Shown here: one piece after another, positions 33,901 through 45,768 of the stretch
Numbering within the stretch: position 1 is the stretch's first letter
How the letters are laid out: the number at the start of each line of letters is the position of its first letter
Origin: Siderastrea siderea
Taxonomy: Eukaryota > Cnidaria > Anthozoa > Scleractinia > Rhizangiidae
Reading direction: 5' to 3'
Length of the DNA stretch: 64,000 nt
Assembly: GCA_964030785.1 (NCBI GenBank)
Contig: OZ034969.1
Location: 44,243,201 to 44,307,200, forward strand
The notes under the pieces: generated by a model
What the model was told of the DNA's origin: nothing
What the model saw: only the letters and a program-made list of their open reading frames with translations
Database searches by the model: none
Made by a program: the position numbers and the translations under genes

Positions 33901-36900
33901 TCAAACACAAGTGTAATTTACTTTCCTTTTAAGTAAATCTCATGCCCGAAATGTATGTCCATTTTTCAGTTGCTGACATTCGGATAAGCATTCCCTTTGA
34001 GTAAAATTCTATATTCTCTCCTCGTAAAATTATCTCGTTGCTTTGAGCCAGACAAAGACTAGACAAGCCTTGAGCCGTCAATACATTAAACATTACAAAG
34101 ACTAGACAAGCCTTGAGCCGTCAATACATTAAACATTTTTAAGATTTTTAAGAGCGCCTGCCTGTAAGTGTAAGAATCAGACAAAATCAAAATTCCGCGG
34201 CAAGGGTGGAAAATTCTATTTCTTTCATATTTTAGAGTTAGATAGGTTAGGGTATAACTAAAATCACTTGATACTTATTTTGGCAAAATCTCCTTTTATT
34301 TCAAAGCAAAATGCAATTAACGAAATTACGTTAAAATCGCCATTTGATGCAGAAACTTATGACATCAATTTGAGGCGTTCGCATGCAAAAACAAATCCCT
34401 CTGTCGTCTTTAAAACACTCAAATCTACTTTTGCAATCTCTCAAGAGCTTCAAAAATGATTTTGGTAAAAACTGCATTGTTCTTTGTGTTTGAAATAATT
34501 TAATTTGGAAAGTATACATTTCTCATCAGGAAAAGTACTTCGTGATTTAAATTATTTTTCACCATGTGCTAAACCTTCAAATCGATTCAGCTTCTGGCTG
34601 TTGAATTAAGAAAAGATGTTCTCACGATTGCTGCAAAAATTTCTTTGGGCAAATGATTGAGAGCGACGCGAGAGCTATTCAAAGTTCGTTAAACCCTTCC
34701 TGGCAACATTCCGTTCGCGAGTCACGCACATATTTTAATATGTTTCGACCCATATGAGATCGAAAACGTCAAACAGAAAAACAGGTCGAAATGCTCTAGC
34801 CTCAGTTGCTGTAGAGGACAGGTCCAGAGGCCGTTTCCCAGTGATTCTCTTGCCGTTCGACGTATTTTGGTCTTGTTGATGACGTCCAATGAACACCGCC
34901 AACTGGGTCAATGTATGGTAAACAGTCGAACGGCTCAACAACAACCTTTCTTGCAAAACGTTTGACATCTTTCTACACTGTGACATCTTACTCAACGGTT
35001 CAGATGCTGGTGAATGCTGTTTAGTTGGCAATGCACAAAAAGATTTTTATCACTGCACACATGTCGCCGCTAACGTGTTCTATGTAGAGCCGCGTCTCGC
35101 AATGCAAATCATCGGAATGGACATTGTACCATGGGATAAGGGAAGGGCAAATTCTGCTCTGCTTCTTTTTAAACGGCTCAGGTTTTGAGAAATGGGAGGA
35201 ACTAGTAATGAACCAAAAATACAAAACAAAATTAGTGCTACATTTAGGCACCTCAACCTCCCGTGCCAGAATGCAGAAAAAGTAGTCACCCCTCGGCGTG
35301 AGCTGTAGGCATGCAAATAACAATCGATTCGAACACGAAAAAAAGCTAACTAGCTTAAGTTAAAAACCTCTTCAAAACGTCGAGTCCAGAACATTAAAAT
35401 CGTTTTTATCACGGAAATTGCGATGTAACTAACTAGTTCGGTGCTTGTTTTTGCTTAGAGGGGGGACCTCGGACTTTTTTTTCACAAATGATACATAATG
35501 ACCTAGTTCGGTGCTTATTGCTTTTGCTTAGAGGGGGGACCTCGGACTTTTTTTTCACAAATGATACATAATGACCTAGTTCGGTGCTTATTGCTTTGCT
35601 TAGAGGGGGGACCTCGGACTTTTTTTTCACAAATGATACATATATACATACATGAACTGCTTCGTTACACAGAAGACGGTTGTTGTTGGTTCCAGTTTCT
35701 TGTTGGCGGAGTTTGTGGTTACAACACTAGATGAATCGAAAGCTTGAAAAAAATTGTTCCTTTACTTTCATGCACCAAGAACACCCAGGTCGGTACCGCT
35801 CGAGCCCCCAAAATTTTTGGAAGTTAAAAAACATCATAATAAATGAGCCAAAAAATATACAATCAAAACAAATTAATGTGCAACAATTAGTCTTGAATGC
35901 TGATGCTAAAAGTGCCTTTTACAATTTCACAACCTTTAAAAGGGTTCGACATCTGTTGAGTCACTAGCCACCGGGCTAGCGGACTTCCAAAATCTACTAG
36001 CCCACCGGACATTTCAGTCGCCCAGGTTCCTTACCAATGTCTTTCTTCACCCATATCACCTTGACCCTGGTAGCATAGCTTAAGACTGTAAAGGACCTCA
36101 ATACCTTTAATAGCTAAGCGACTGCTGTGTATTTGCTGCAAGCTTTAAGCCCATCATGTCTAAGGAACAAAACTATATTTATCTCACCAAAAAAGTGACA
36201 AAAGTTACGTAAAAATTAAGGAGGGCTAGGTAAAACAGGTCCGAAATTCGTAGCCTGGCTGTCGAAATGTTCCAATTTCAACAAACCTTGTAACTTTAAG
36301 GGTTCTTATTTAAAACTGATGCTCTAAATCTAGTGGATGTTGCCAACAACTTTGTCGGCGAAAAAGCAAACAGAAAGCAGCTTTTTGGCAAATTCTCAAC
36401 GAACGATGTCCCCAAAAAGGGACATCGGGGACATTTGGGGACAGCACTGGCGTGCTGTTAGAAGCCCCACTCATTATGCGCCGATCAATACGAAAGTTCA
36501 ACATCCCCCCTCGGGCATTTGAACTTTTGAAGATTGGCTCAAATGCCCCACCAATTAGTACTGAACTGCCTCTCCTCAAAGACAAGTTTGGTCTTCAATC
36601 AAGCACTTTACATGCATTTCAGAGAGAGATATGCCGTAATGACACCTTCAACCTTCTTTTAAAGACCCTTTTCAAAGAGTTATTCACTAACAAAGGCGAA
36701 ATTCTATCTTGTAAATCCGTCAGACCCCGCAAAAACCGAAAAAATTCACAGCCCTATTACGTCAGAACAAGAGATAAATCTGGTTCAAATTCCCCACCCT
36801 TCCAACGCAACGTTCAAATTCCCTCCTCCCCGGGCACGATGCACAGTTAAATGCCCGGGGTATGCCCGGGGGGGGGGGAGGGGATGTTGAAGTTTCGAAT

Positions 36901-39900
36901 TGATCGGCGCATTAGTCAGTATTGACAGACTAATTTAGACTGTGTCAAACAGCTGACAAGAGAGCACAGTTAAAACCTTCCATCGCACCCATTTGTCATG
37001 AAGAGAGAACCCTTCCTGTCCTAACTGACTCCATCCAACCATTAACATCGAGCTGACTTTCACTCCTGATATACATGTACCTGTGCCTTGTGCTTGTCCT
37101 GTGCCAGCTGAGAACCAGCGGAGCACACCAATGATCATAGGTAGAATCTCCGCTCGTCAATTAACAAAAGGGAGCCCCTTGTAGTTATAGCTTTTCCCCG
37201 TATTAAAGTTGGGTCTATTTAATAATAGCGCCCCTTCTGTTGCACCACTCAGCTGTAAGCATGTACAACGGTTGCAATTGTGTTTCAAACTACTAGGGTA
37301 GCAAATACAATTTTTAATGGTTGTAACAACACTGGTAATAAGTAAGAAAGACACACAATGCCATTAAAACCACGAGTAATCCCTGCAATTAACACTGGAT
37401 GTTATTTTACTTCACCTCAAAGATTTTGCCTCTCCTCTACCCGCTAAAATGCCTTTGATACGCATTGCGTGACAAACCAAATACGCACGAGGCGCCATCC
37501 ACGTTTGGTCCCAATTTATATTTAGCAGTCAAATCTGATAATGCTTTTGTGCACTGAAAACTGAGCAACACTCGTATTAAATCAACTGAACAGTTAAGTA
37601 AGATGCCATAGTGCAGAAAGATGTCGAACGAAGAAAAGTTGCTGTCGTTGAGGTGTTCGACCGTTTACAGTACATTGACCTAGTTGGCGGTGTTCATTCG
37701 GTTCATTGGAAGTCATCATCAGGACCAAAATCCCGGGACCAAAATACGACGAACGGCACGAGAATCACAAGAAAATGACCTCTGGACCTGTCCTCTACAG
37801 CAACTGAGGTTAGAGCATTTCGACCTGTTTTTCTGTGTGGGTCGAAACAGTCGAATCATATTAAAATATGTGCGTGACTCGCGAATGGAAGGTTGCCAGG
37901 AAGGGTTTAACGAACTTTGAATAGCTCTCGCGCGCGTCGCTCTCAATCATTTGCCCAAAGAAATTTTTGCAGCAATCCGGAGAACATCTTTTCTTAATTC
38001 AACAGCCAGAAGCTGAATCGATTTGAAGGTTTAGCACATGGTGAAAAATAATTTAAATTACGAAGTACTTTTCCTGATGAGAAATGTATACTTTCAAAAT
38101 TAAATTATTTCAAACACAAAGAACAATGCAGTTTTTACCAGAATCATTTTTGAAGCTCTTGAGAGATTGCAAAAGTAGATTGAGTGTTTTAAAGACGACA
38201 AAGGGATTTGTTTTTGCACGCGAACGCCTCAAATTGATGTCATAATTTACTGCATCAAATGGCGATTTTAACGGAATTTCGTTATTTGCATTTATCGATG
38301 AAATAAAAGGATATTTTGCCAAAATGTATCCAGTGATTTTAGTTATACCCTAACCTATCTAACATTAAAATATGAAAGAAATCGAATTGCCCACCCTTGC
38401 CGCGTTATGTTTGATTTTTACAGACAAGCGCTCTTAATAAGCTGAGAAGTTGTTGACACCAAAAAAAGTCAAATTGTTGTCCCTATGAAGAATGGTCAAA
38501 AACGTATCAAGAACTTAATCCAGACTTCATCAGGTCGTGGGAGACGGAGATAAGGGTGCGATCAAAAAAGTTATTTTTCAACAAAACCATGTTGCGCTCA
38601 ATGGCAAATATTGGCACAATCGCGTGAAGGAACAATGAAGAGCCAGTAAATCTTTTGCTTAGTTTTGTCGCTATAATGCAATGTTTGGCTCTCCATTTTC
38701 GACTCTTTATTATGCTATTGTCTCCTTTGTTGTGGCGATGGTTGAGACTTCTACGTCACCAGCAAGAATAACGTGGCTAGAAATAAGACCGCTTCCATGA
38801 AACTTGCGGGCTTCTCTTTTGCGAAATGAGTAATGGCGGACGGGTTTAACGTGGTTTTAGGACATATATTCCTGGGCCGTGTAAGCAAATATCGATCTAA
38901 TTTATCGCGATTCATACAATATTGCATCTATTGAACAGATTGAATTTAAAAAAAGTTGAAAACAAAACAAGAATTTTTCATCGTAGTAGCACTTTACGAA
39001 AACATGCACTTACCTGCTGTCTTCCATATTCATAGTCACGAGGAGTGTTGCCAGCCCCCCTCAATCCAATCTGGACGACTCGTTCACAGTCTAAGAGCCC
39101 TTCTTCCACGGCTCGGCGGAATGGAGTCGAGTTGGTTAACTTTTCTCCAAACACAGTGTCGCTTTTATCTGGATGAGCGTCAATTTGGACAAGACCCACA
39201 GGACCATGTTTTTCCTGTAAAGTAGTGGTTTTAATGTAAAATGTAAAAAGAAGCTGATCACTGCGACCGAAAACACCAAATTGTTCGGAGGAGATGAACC
39301 AAAGTGAAATCAGCCAAAAGAACTCTGTGACAATAAGGCCCGGTTTAAACGTGGAATTTCACATGTGCCGAAACTAATTCAGGAATTAAATGCATGTGAA
39401 GTTCGACGTTTAAATCAATGAAATTCGACAGGATTGAATTAAATGCAACTTTTGCCACATCTTCGATTGGGCCAGTCGAATATTCGACAGAAAAAAACCA
39501 TAGAAACTGTATTTATCCGCAATTTATCAAGCGAATTCGCAAACGGGGACTGGGAACGAAACTTTGCAAAAACTCGCCCATGAATTAAATGCGACTCTAT
39601 AAATTCGACGTCCAAGTCAAATGTCGAATTTAATAACTTGAGTCGACCCAAATAAGTATTAGATTCAGCACACGTGAAATTCGACGTTTACCTTATTATA
39701 GGAAATTAACGCTCGATGAAATTAACGCGAATTGCAAAAATTCGCGTTAATTTAAGTCGCGTTAATTAATTTCCGCGTTGTTAATTAAGTGGAGCGTTAA
39801 TTTTCGCGACCTTAATTTCCATCATTTTAATTCCAAATTCTGGATCCAGTCCAGACATTTTTGACACCAACAAAATCATAGCTTTCCTACATTTAGGCAG

Positions 39901-42900
39901 AATTTAACGTAAATTGCCTGTAAAGAAATTGCCTCACACACCTGTAGATCTGTTTCGGTTCGTGATTTTTAAATTCAGTCATGAAAATATATTTGTTCCA
40001 GTTGTGACCACAAAGTGTTTCTTTGTGTTAATCGCGTTAATTTCCCTCATTTTGAAATTTTACCCCCTCTTTCGCGTTAATTTCCTTTATTGGGGAGTAA
40101 TTTTCCCTTCAATTCGCGTTAATTTAAGTCGCGTTAATTTCAAATACCTTAATTAACAGAAGCGTTAATTTCCTATAATAAGGTAAACCGGGCCTGATGC
40201 ATGACAGTTTAATGTTCTGTCTTTCTGGCGATTGATTGATACATTAGGGGGGTTGGATATTAATTTTGTGAAATTGCATTTGCTCGTCAAATTTATTTTA
40301 ACTGATTTAGCTAGGTAATCCTGCCCTCATGCCCAGGTTACGTCTAAACTACAGAGATGTAAACAGGCTCTTGATGGCATGCCCAGTCATTAATCGCAAG
40401 AACAATTTTGGAGATCTTTGAAGAGGCAATCAGTAAAACAAATAACATCGACAAACCTTCATTGCTCTTAGAACAGGGTATGTGAGGAAATGATCTCCGC
40501 CAAGAATTAAAGGCTTGCACCCCGTGGCTACAACCTTGGCCACATGCTTGCAGATTATGTCAATGTTTGCTTCAATATTGAATACGTTTATCGGTACGTC
40601 ACCAACATCGGCTACCATCAGTGATTCATACGGTGAGGCTCCCGTCATAGTGTTATGAGAGCGTATGTAGCAGGATTCACAGCGGATTTGTCGTGGGCCC
40701 ATGCTACAAAATGAACCAAAGATGCAATCAACGCGAATTCCGGATCCAATTATCTTGTAGGCCAACCCTGCTTTGATATAACCAAAGAGGCGAGTCAAGC
40801 AGTGTACCATGACACCCTTCTGTTTTCCCTCATTCACCTTAAAATGAACAGAAAGGAAGCATGCAAACAAGCAAACAACAAACGAATGGGAAAATATTTT
40901 TAAAACTTGTTTGCTATGAATTATTTTCAAATTCCTCCTTTCGTCAGGATAATTAAACATTTGTGTGTTTTGCACGCTGGGAAAAGCATTGCGTGATGAT
41001 TGATTGTGTACAAGCGCTTGTCACGTAAACACATGACATGACATTTGTAAATGTATTGACATTAACGCACAAATATCTTAACCACTTTAATCTTGTTTAA
41101 TGTTCATGGTGCTTTATTTGTACGATTTTCGCGAACGAAGAAAATTCGCGGACTTACAGTCTCATGACAGGCGGTGTGCGTCACGAGATTTGACCAATCA
41201 GAACGCGTCATTTGTGCAGGCATTTTCGCTCTCGGACAGAGCCGCTTCGAGAAGTGTCTGAGGTGAAATTTTCGTTATTTTCGACGCTTGTGATTTTGTT
41301 CTCGGAGTTCTACCTCATCCTAAAGTTTTTGGAATACCATATCTTAGTTCTGGTCAGGTTATCGTTGAAGGTAAATGTTTTAGTCGCGTTTATGAGAAGT
41401 TCAAAGTGGGCAGTTAGTTGAAAGCCGCCCTGTTGATTTCACTGTTAATGTCACAGTTCTTTATGGACTCGAAGCTGCTTACTGTTAACGGTATTTGCCC
41501 ATTATCTTGGCCAGTTAGGTAGTATAACTTGTCTTCTTTTGAAATTTCGGGGTCTACCCGGGTCTACCCCTAATAGTTTCTCCGTTACAAGCCGTTGAAA
41601 GTATCGTAGAATGAAGAGATCGTGTAAACCAAGTAGCAGATCTCCCGGGAAACCGGCTGATAAAGTAGACCGAGATGAAAGCCGACACCAAGGGAATAAC
41701 ATCAAACTTCGAAAGGTTCCGCTCAAATTTGAACTAAAAAAGAGGAAAAAGGTCAATTTCTATAGTGCCTCGGGCATTTCCGCCTTTTAGCTCCCTTGTT
41801 TGTGTTTATGAGGTCCAAGCAGGTTACCCGGGTGCTGTACAAAGTGAGCTTATTTTATAATACGATTTCTTTTTAAGTCGTCAGTGAAGCTGTTTCTTTT
41901 GTTGTTTTTTTGTCACAAGACATAAACAGTGATTTTATTTGTACATTCTGATAATAAAATGGTGAGTAAAACAACTTGTACAAGCAAAAGTTGGTACTGC
42001 TTTGTCACTGTTTAGTGTGTAATCTTATTATTTTCTGACAGTCAGCTCTACAACAACTGTGCACGTCTCTGCCACCAGTGGAATAGATTATGTATGAACT
42101 TTATTTCAGTGCTTAAATTTCGAGGCTAATTTTGATTTCTAATAGCTTATCGGCTTAAGATACTTGTGGATATGTTCACACTTGGTGTCTGTGCACCTGC
42201 ACACACTGGTGCTGTGTTACTGGGTATCCAAAAATATGAAATATTGTGTACACATTTTGAAAATGGAGCTCTGTTTTGCTCCATTAGAGGCAATTTAAAA
42301 ATGTGAGCATAGGCAGGAGTTATTGGTGTATAAGCGGACTGACAGAAGGTGTTTGCTAAGTTGTAACCTTGGAATTAAAGGAAGACATAAACACATGGAA
42401 TTGGTGATCACTTTAGAGCCCAAGCACAGATCTTCATCTCACAGTGTAGTAAGGTACCCAAATTCATGCATGAGTACTTGAAAAAAAGGTGTGTTCACCT
42501 ATAAAAGTGCCCAGTGAAAATAGTAATCAGTGCAAAAAGCAATAGGTATCCTGTGTGTATGTACTCATTTGGAAGTCTTCTACTACTCTGGTCTTTGATT
42601 TAGGAGTTTGAAGGTTTTCTTCTTTTTTTTTTGCCATAGTGCTGCCACTGAGATGCACTGTGTGCACCAGTCTTTTCTCACAGAGAAGATGAAATAAATA
42701 TTTACGTGATATTCTTGGAAGCCTTGTAACCCAAGCTACAAAGTGAAACAGTTGGAATAAAGTTGATTGTATTGCAAGTAAATTTTAGCACTGTGCTTTA
42801 GCACAGTAAATGAACTACACCCTCTAACTGACAAACAAGACAACAGTAAAGTAACTTACTGACTCCTGTCGGCAATATAACAAACACCAAAGTTTTTACA

Positions 42901-45768
42901 AGAACAGCTGCATTCAGGGGCCAATTCATTAAAACTTTGACAATTATTTACAAGTGTACTGTTTTTCAAACTGTAAAACAATAGCTGCACTTGTAAACGT
43001 TTTATTGAATTTACCCCTGGTCATTATCAAGTTCTGGTTGGAGCTTTGCCCATACTGCTTTATCTTTAAAATGTCCATATACAGGTGTGGGGTGGCTAGC
43101 TACCTTTCAGAAATGTCCAGAAACACAGGCCAGTGAGCTATTTTAGAAGCAATTATCATGATAGCCATCACAAAATGTCCTCAGGGATTAAAAGGAAATT
43201 TGAAGTGATCTGAAAGTAACAATTGAAGCTGTCACATAGAAAGAGCTTTCTCAACAATCCTTGCCTGTATTTCTGGAATCGTCAGCTTTCCCTAGCTCGT
43301 ATGTGTCTTTTGTGGTATTACTGGAGCGTGGTAAAGAAACATTCATGGCAAAGCTGTAAACTCCTGGCTTTGCTATAAATTTCTTCTCATCAAACTTCAG
43401 CAAGAGCACTGGATTTGCAGGCAAGGTATTCCTAGAGGCAAAAATTATCCCTGAGCTCTGATGGTACACACTGTCAAATATGTGATGTTTCAATTACCAG
43501 ATCAGATAACATTGTTACACTTATTTACTATCCAGCCCACTATACAGCCTACACATGTCCACGTAAAGGAGTAATCGACTCAAATGTTCCATACTTTCAA
43601 CTGACTTGGTACAGACAAGACAGAGAAATACATTTTATTTTATAAAATAACTAAGATACTATGTGCACTTTGAGTGGCTGAGTTGTGTGTTTGCAGTTGA
43701 ATAAAGTAAGGAAAACCTTTTCCTGTGTTTGGATGGCCTGATATACAGTAAACACTCAAGTGGGGGGGGGGGGGGGGGGAATTCTCAAAAGTCTATACGC
43801 AACCCAGGCTGGGCACTCCCTGCAAACCCCCAAGGGTTTGCATAACTGTCTTGAATTCTCCCAACATTCTTGTGTTTATATCAGGCTATGCAAACACAGA
43901 AAAAGTTTTTCTACCATTTGCTTGAATACAATGTTTTACAGTGAAACCTGTGGACAAAATTATTTTCACATATTTTCGGTAAAAGGAAACACCTCTCTTA
44001 AGCAGACAAGAAGGTCAATGAATAACATCGGTTTCAAATTTTTTTTTTATAATCAGTGACTGTAGGAATGTAGGTTAGCAACTTGTTAAAATAGGAAGCA
44101 GAGGAGTATATACACATATGGAAGTATGGCTCTACCTTGGGATCAGCATCACTAGTCTTGTAGCAAGGTTGAGAAAACTGATGTACAGTGTTTGATATAA
44201 GAGAAAATAAAACATACTTGATGAAGTACACACCTTTAGTAAAATCAAGGACAACAGCATAAATGATACTATTAAAACAACAAAGTTTTTTATTTTTGTG
44301 TGGCCGTGAGCTTACATCAACAAACTTGGGGAATCCCTTTGAATGGCTGTTATCAGGAAAGACTTGAATTTCCAGGACGACTACCACAAGTAACATTTTG
44401 TCTAATACGTTTTCAGTAAGTTGTTAGGCTATTTCCTTGTGTTGCTTCCTTTGCCTGAAGGAAGATCTGATTTCCATGTTTGTAAAAAACCGTAATCACA
44501 CCTTAGCCGGCTTTCTCACCTTGCTCGTTGTCCACGCTCTCTAATCTTTCCCGGTAGCGTAAGTCCGTGAACGATACCAGCAAACTAAGTGTTGTGGATC
44601 TCTTTTACCGCTGATCTAGTCAAAGTACCAAACAAATACGAAAAACTTTCCGAGAAACGAACGTTTCAGCTCTTGTTTACATAGTAGTCTGTGCACATTC
44701 GATCGACTCCGAATCGTGAAAAAACGTATTCGCTTCGTCCATGTAACCAAAACATTAACCAGTCAAAACAATCTACATTCGTGTCCTCAGTTATTCTTTT
44801 CAAAACGGGAAACAGAGTCTTAATTCTCATTTTTACCGCCATTGTAAGGTCTCTCGTGAGATGTTTACTCCATCGTGCCTAGAGTGAAATGGACATCAGT
44901 CATATTTTTACCCATGACCCTTTGTGGGCCGTGACGCACACCGCCTGGTCTCATGACAAGATGTCGCAAAAAGCAGTGAAGTCATGCAACCCAAAATCAA
45001 TGTATAAACAAATTTAACATATTTCTTGCTATGCACAAAGAGGTCCTTTGTTTCAGACAAGTGAGTGAATTCATTTTGATTGAATAAAAATTAACACGTT
45101 TCTTCGCCTTTCTTCTCCGAATCTCCGTTATCGAAGAAACAGCCGTGGCTTGTTACTTGTTTTACACTGTACTAGTGTATTAAAGCATACTTTCAAGATT
45201 GAAAGGTTAAATGCTGACAGCAGAATTTTTAAAGGTGATTAAGCAGTGACATTTCTTCATGAAATTTGACGTCCTTTGATTCCATTTTCCCGTGTCTGAT
45301 TCTTGAAACTTATACCTGGCGAAAGATGATTGTGACATTTTAGTAAGAAGAAGTTGTCTGCCTTTCGCAGTGGAGAGGTTCACCTTGTAACTTGGCAACC
45401 GATGTATAAAACAGGGTCGCTTATTAAACATTTTCATTATATATTTATCTACATTTATACCTACGTTATGTTCATAATAAAGCAGAAGTTACTCATGCAT
45501 CCTACCGAGCGCCGATTCTGTGGGTAAAAGTACCATTGTCCATGGGAATCCCCATAAAACAGGCATCTAGTCCGTCTGCGTTTGACTGCGAAGGCAGCCT
45601 GAACATTGTAGGGAATCCTGCCGCACGAGGCATGTCGTCTGGAGTCAGCGGATAATTGAATGTTCTAAATAGACGCCAGCCGGTAGCAAGTTTGCGAACT
45701 GTAGATGCACACGGCCGAAAACTTCCTGATATAGCGAAAATATTTGTCCCAGCCTTACGAGAAAGCAT
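30902..45768 (-). CDS. AGMAT: Agmatinase-like ureohydrolase, six exons, complete
   Basis: Exons (- strand): 45768-45506, 40703-40457, 39214-39014, 33387-33243, 32053-31959 and 31027-30902, 358 codons ending TAA. All junctions have GT-AG and matching phases. The enzyme family hydrolyses agmatine or other guanidino compounds to urea with a two-manganese centre. The metal ligands are visible: GGDH in exon 2, [10 protein letters not shown] in exon 3, [20 protein letters not shown] across exons 4-5, and the family C-terminus [15 protein letters not shown] across exons 5-6. The first ~35 residues ([17 protein letters not shown]...) are rich in R/K/S/A without acids, suggesting mitochondrial import. 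Length fits the family (about 350). The substrate cannot be fixed from sequence, since guanidino-acid hydrolases look alike. Three introns are mainly transposon sequence. Confidence 0.92.
33491..33737 (-). mobile_element. tRNA-derived SINE-like repeat with duplicated flank
   Basis: A tRNA-like core on the - strand (33643-33570) has an acceptor-type stem (GGTCTTC/GAAGCCC), box A (TAGCTCAGTTGG), and a recognisable but eroded box B. It is flanked by two direct ~90-bp copies (33491-33580 and 33651-33737) that share gaaatgaagatgtga and aattgcgaattaag. It lies in intron 3 of the agmatinase gene. Confidence 0.6.
34052..34137. repeat. Tandem duplication of 43 bp
   Basis: Two identical adjacent 43-bp copies starting acaaagactagacaagcc. 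Confidence 0.85.
35430..35645. repeat. Three-copy tandem repeat, period about 70 bp
   Basis: Copies share tagttcggtgctt, a gcttagaggggggacctcgg core and a T-run followed by cacaaatgataca. Located in the spacer of the 4.3-kb inverted structure. Confidence 0.8.
36477..36911. mobile_element. 435-bp PIF/Harbinger-like miniature element
   Basis: Terminal inverted repeats starting tgcgccgatcaa at the left and ending ttgatcggcgca at the right extend for about 30 bp. They are flanked by a 3-bp TTA direct repeat (36474-36476 and 36912-36914). A 3-bp TTA/TAA duplication is typical of PIF/Harbinger. Inserted between the arms of the larger inverted structure. Confidence 0.7.
39337..40194. mobile_element. 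Miniature element (outer), interrupted by another
   Basis: Ends ggcccggtttaaacgt and its complement pair well; the right end is split by the inner element at gtTTA|AACCGGGCC. The inverted repeats continue inward (gaatttcacatgtg and cacacgtgaaattc). Removing the inner element plus one TA restores a continuous copy. Sits in intron 2 of the agmatinase gene. Confidence 0.8.
39691..40183. mobile_element. Miniature element (inner), TA duplication
   Basis: Perfect inverted ends ccttattataggaaattaac at 39691 and the complement ending at 40183, flanked by TA on both sides (39689-39690 and 40184-40185). This is the duplication made by Tc1/mariner-type insertion. The interior repeats cgcgttaattt many times. 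Confidence 0.85.
43251..44396 (-). CDS. Possible cargo coding segments inside the 3.8-kb element
   Basis: An ATG at 44396 opens [20 protein letters not shown] and runs to a good donor (GTTGAT|GTAAGC). A separate frame ending at 43251 (TGA) contains [18 protein letters not shown]. The phases of the obvious acceptor and donor do not match, so the exons cannot be joined with confidence. No family is recognised. The strand runs inward from the right end. Confidence 0.3.
43761..43780. repeat. G-run within the 3.8-kb element
   Basis: About 19 consecutive G. Long G or C runs recur across the window (18711, 26194, 30583, 46058, 47339). Their length is prone to assembly error. Confidence 0.8.

Larger units (their letters stand above)
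34150..38435. mobile_element. 4.3-kb structure with ~850-bp inverted arms
   Basis: Left arm 34150-35003 and right arm 37586-38435 are inverted copies with scattered differences and small indels, beginning aagagcg at both outer ends. The left arm (- strand) encodes an intact Tc1-type helix-turn-helix piece, [20 protein letters not shown], and the right arm holds a more mutated copy. No catalytic domain is left. It may be a foldback element or two head-to-head deletion derivatives. It occupies most of intron 3 of the agmatinase gene. Confidence 0.75.
41168..44947. mobile_element. 3,780-bp DNA transposon with 18-bp ends and 9-bp target duplication
   Basis: Perfect terminal inverted repeats CAGGCGGTGTGCGTCACG (41168-41185) and its complement (44930-44947), flanked by the direct repeat GTCTCATGA (41159-41167 and 44948-44956). 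A 9-bp duplication is typical of Mutator-like elements. No transposase domain is recognised inside. It fills 79% of intron 1 of the agmatinase gene. Confidence 0.8.

Noticed and set aside
35433..35630. Repetitive [11 protein letters not shown] peptide frame
   Set aside because: It follows the ~70-bp tandem repeat, the copies shift frame, and there are no gene signals.
36310..36850. Overlapping open frames of 91 and 132 codons
   Set aside because: They cross the end of the 435-bp Harbinger-like element; no domain or splice support.
40820..40975. N-terminal extension of agmatinase in the exon 2 open frame
   Set aside because: The extra residues lie upstream of a good acceptor (tttgtag) that joins in phase with the true first exon at 45506-45768.
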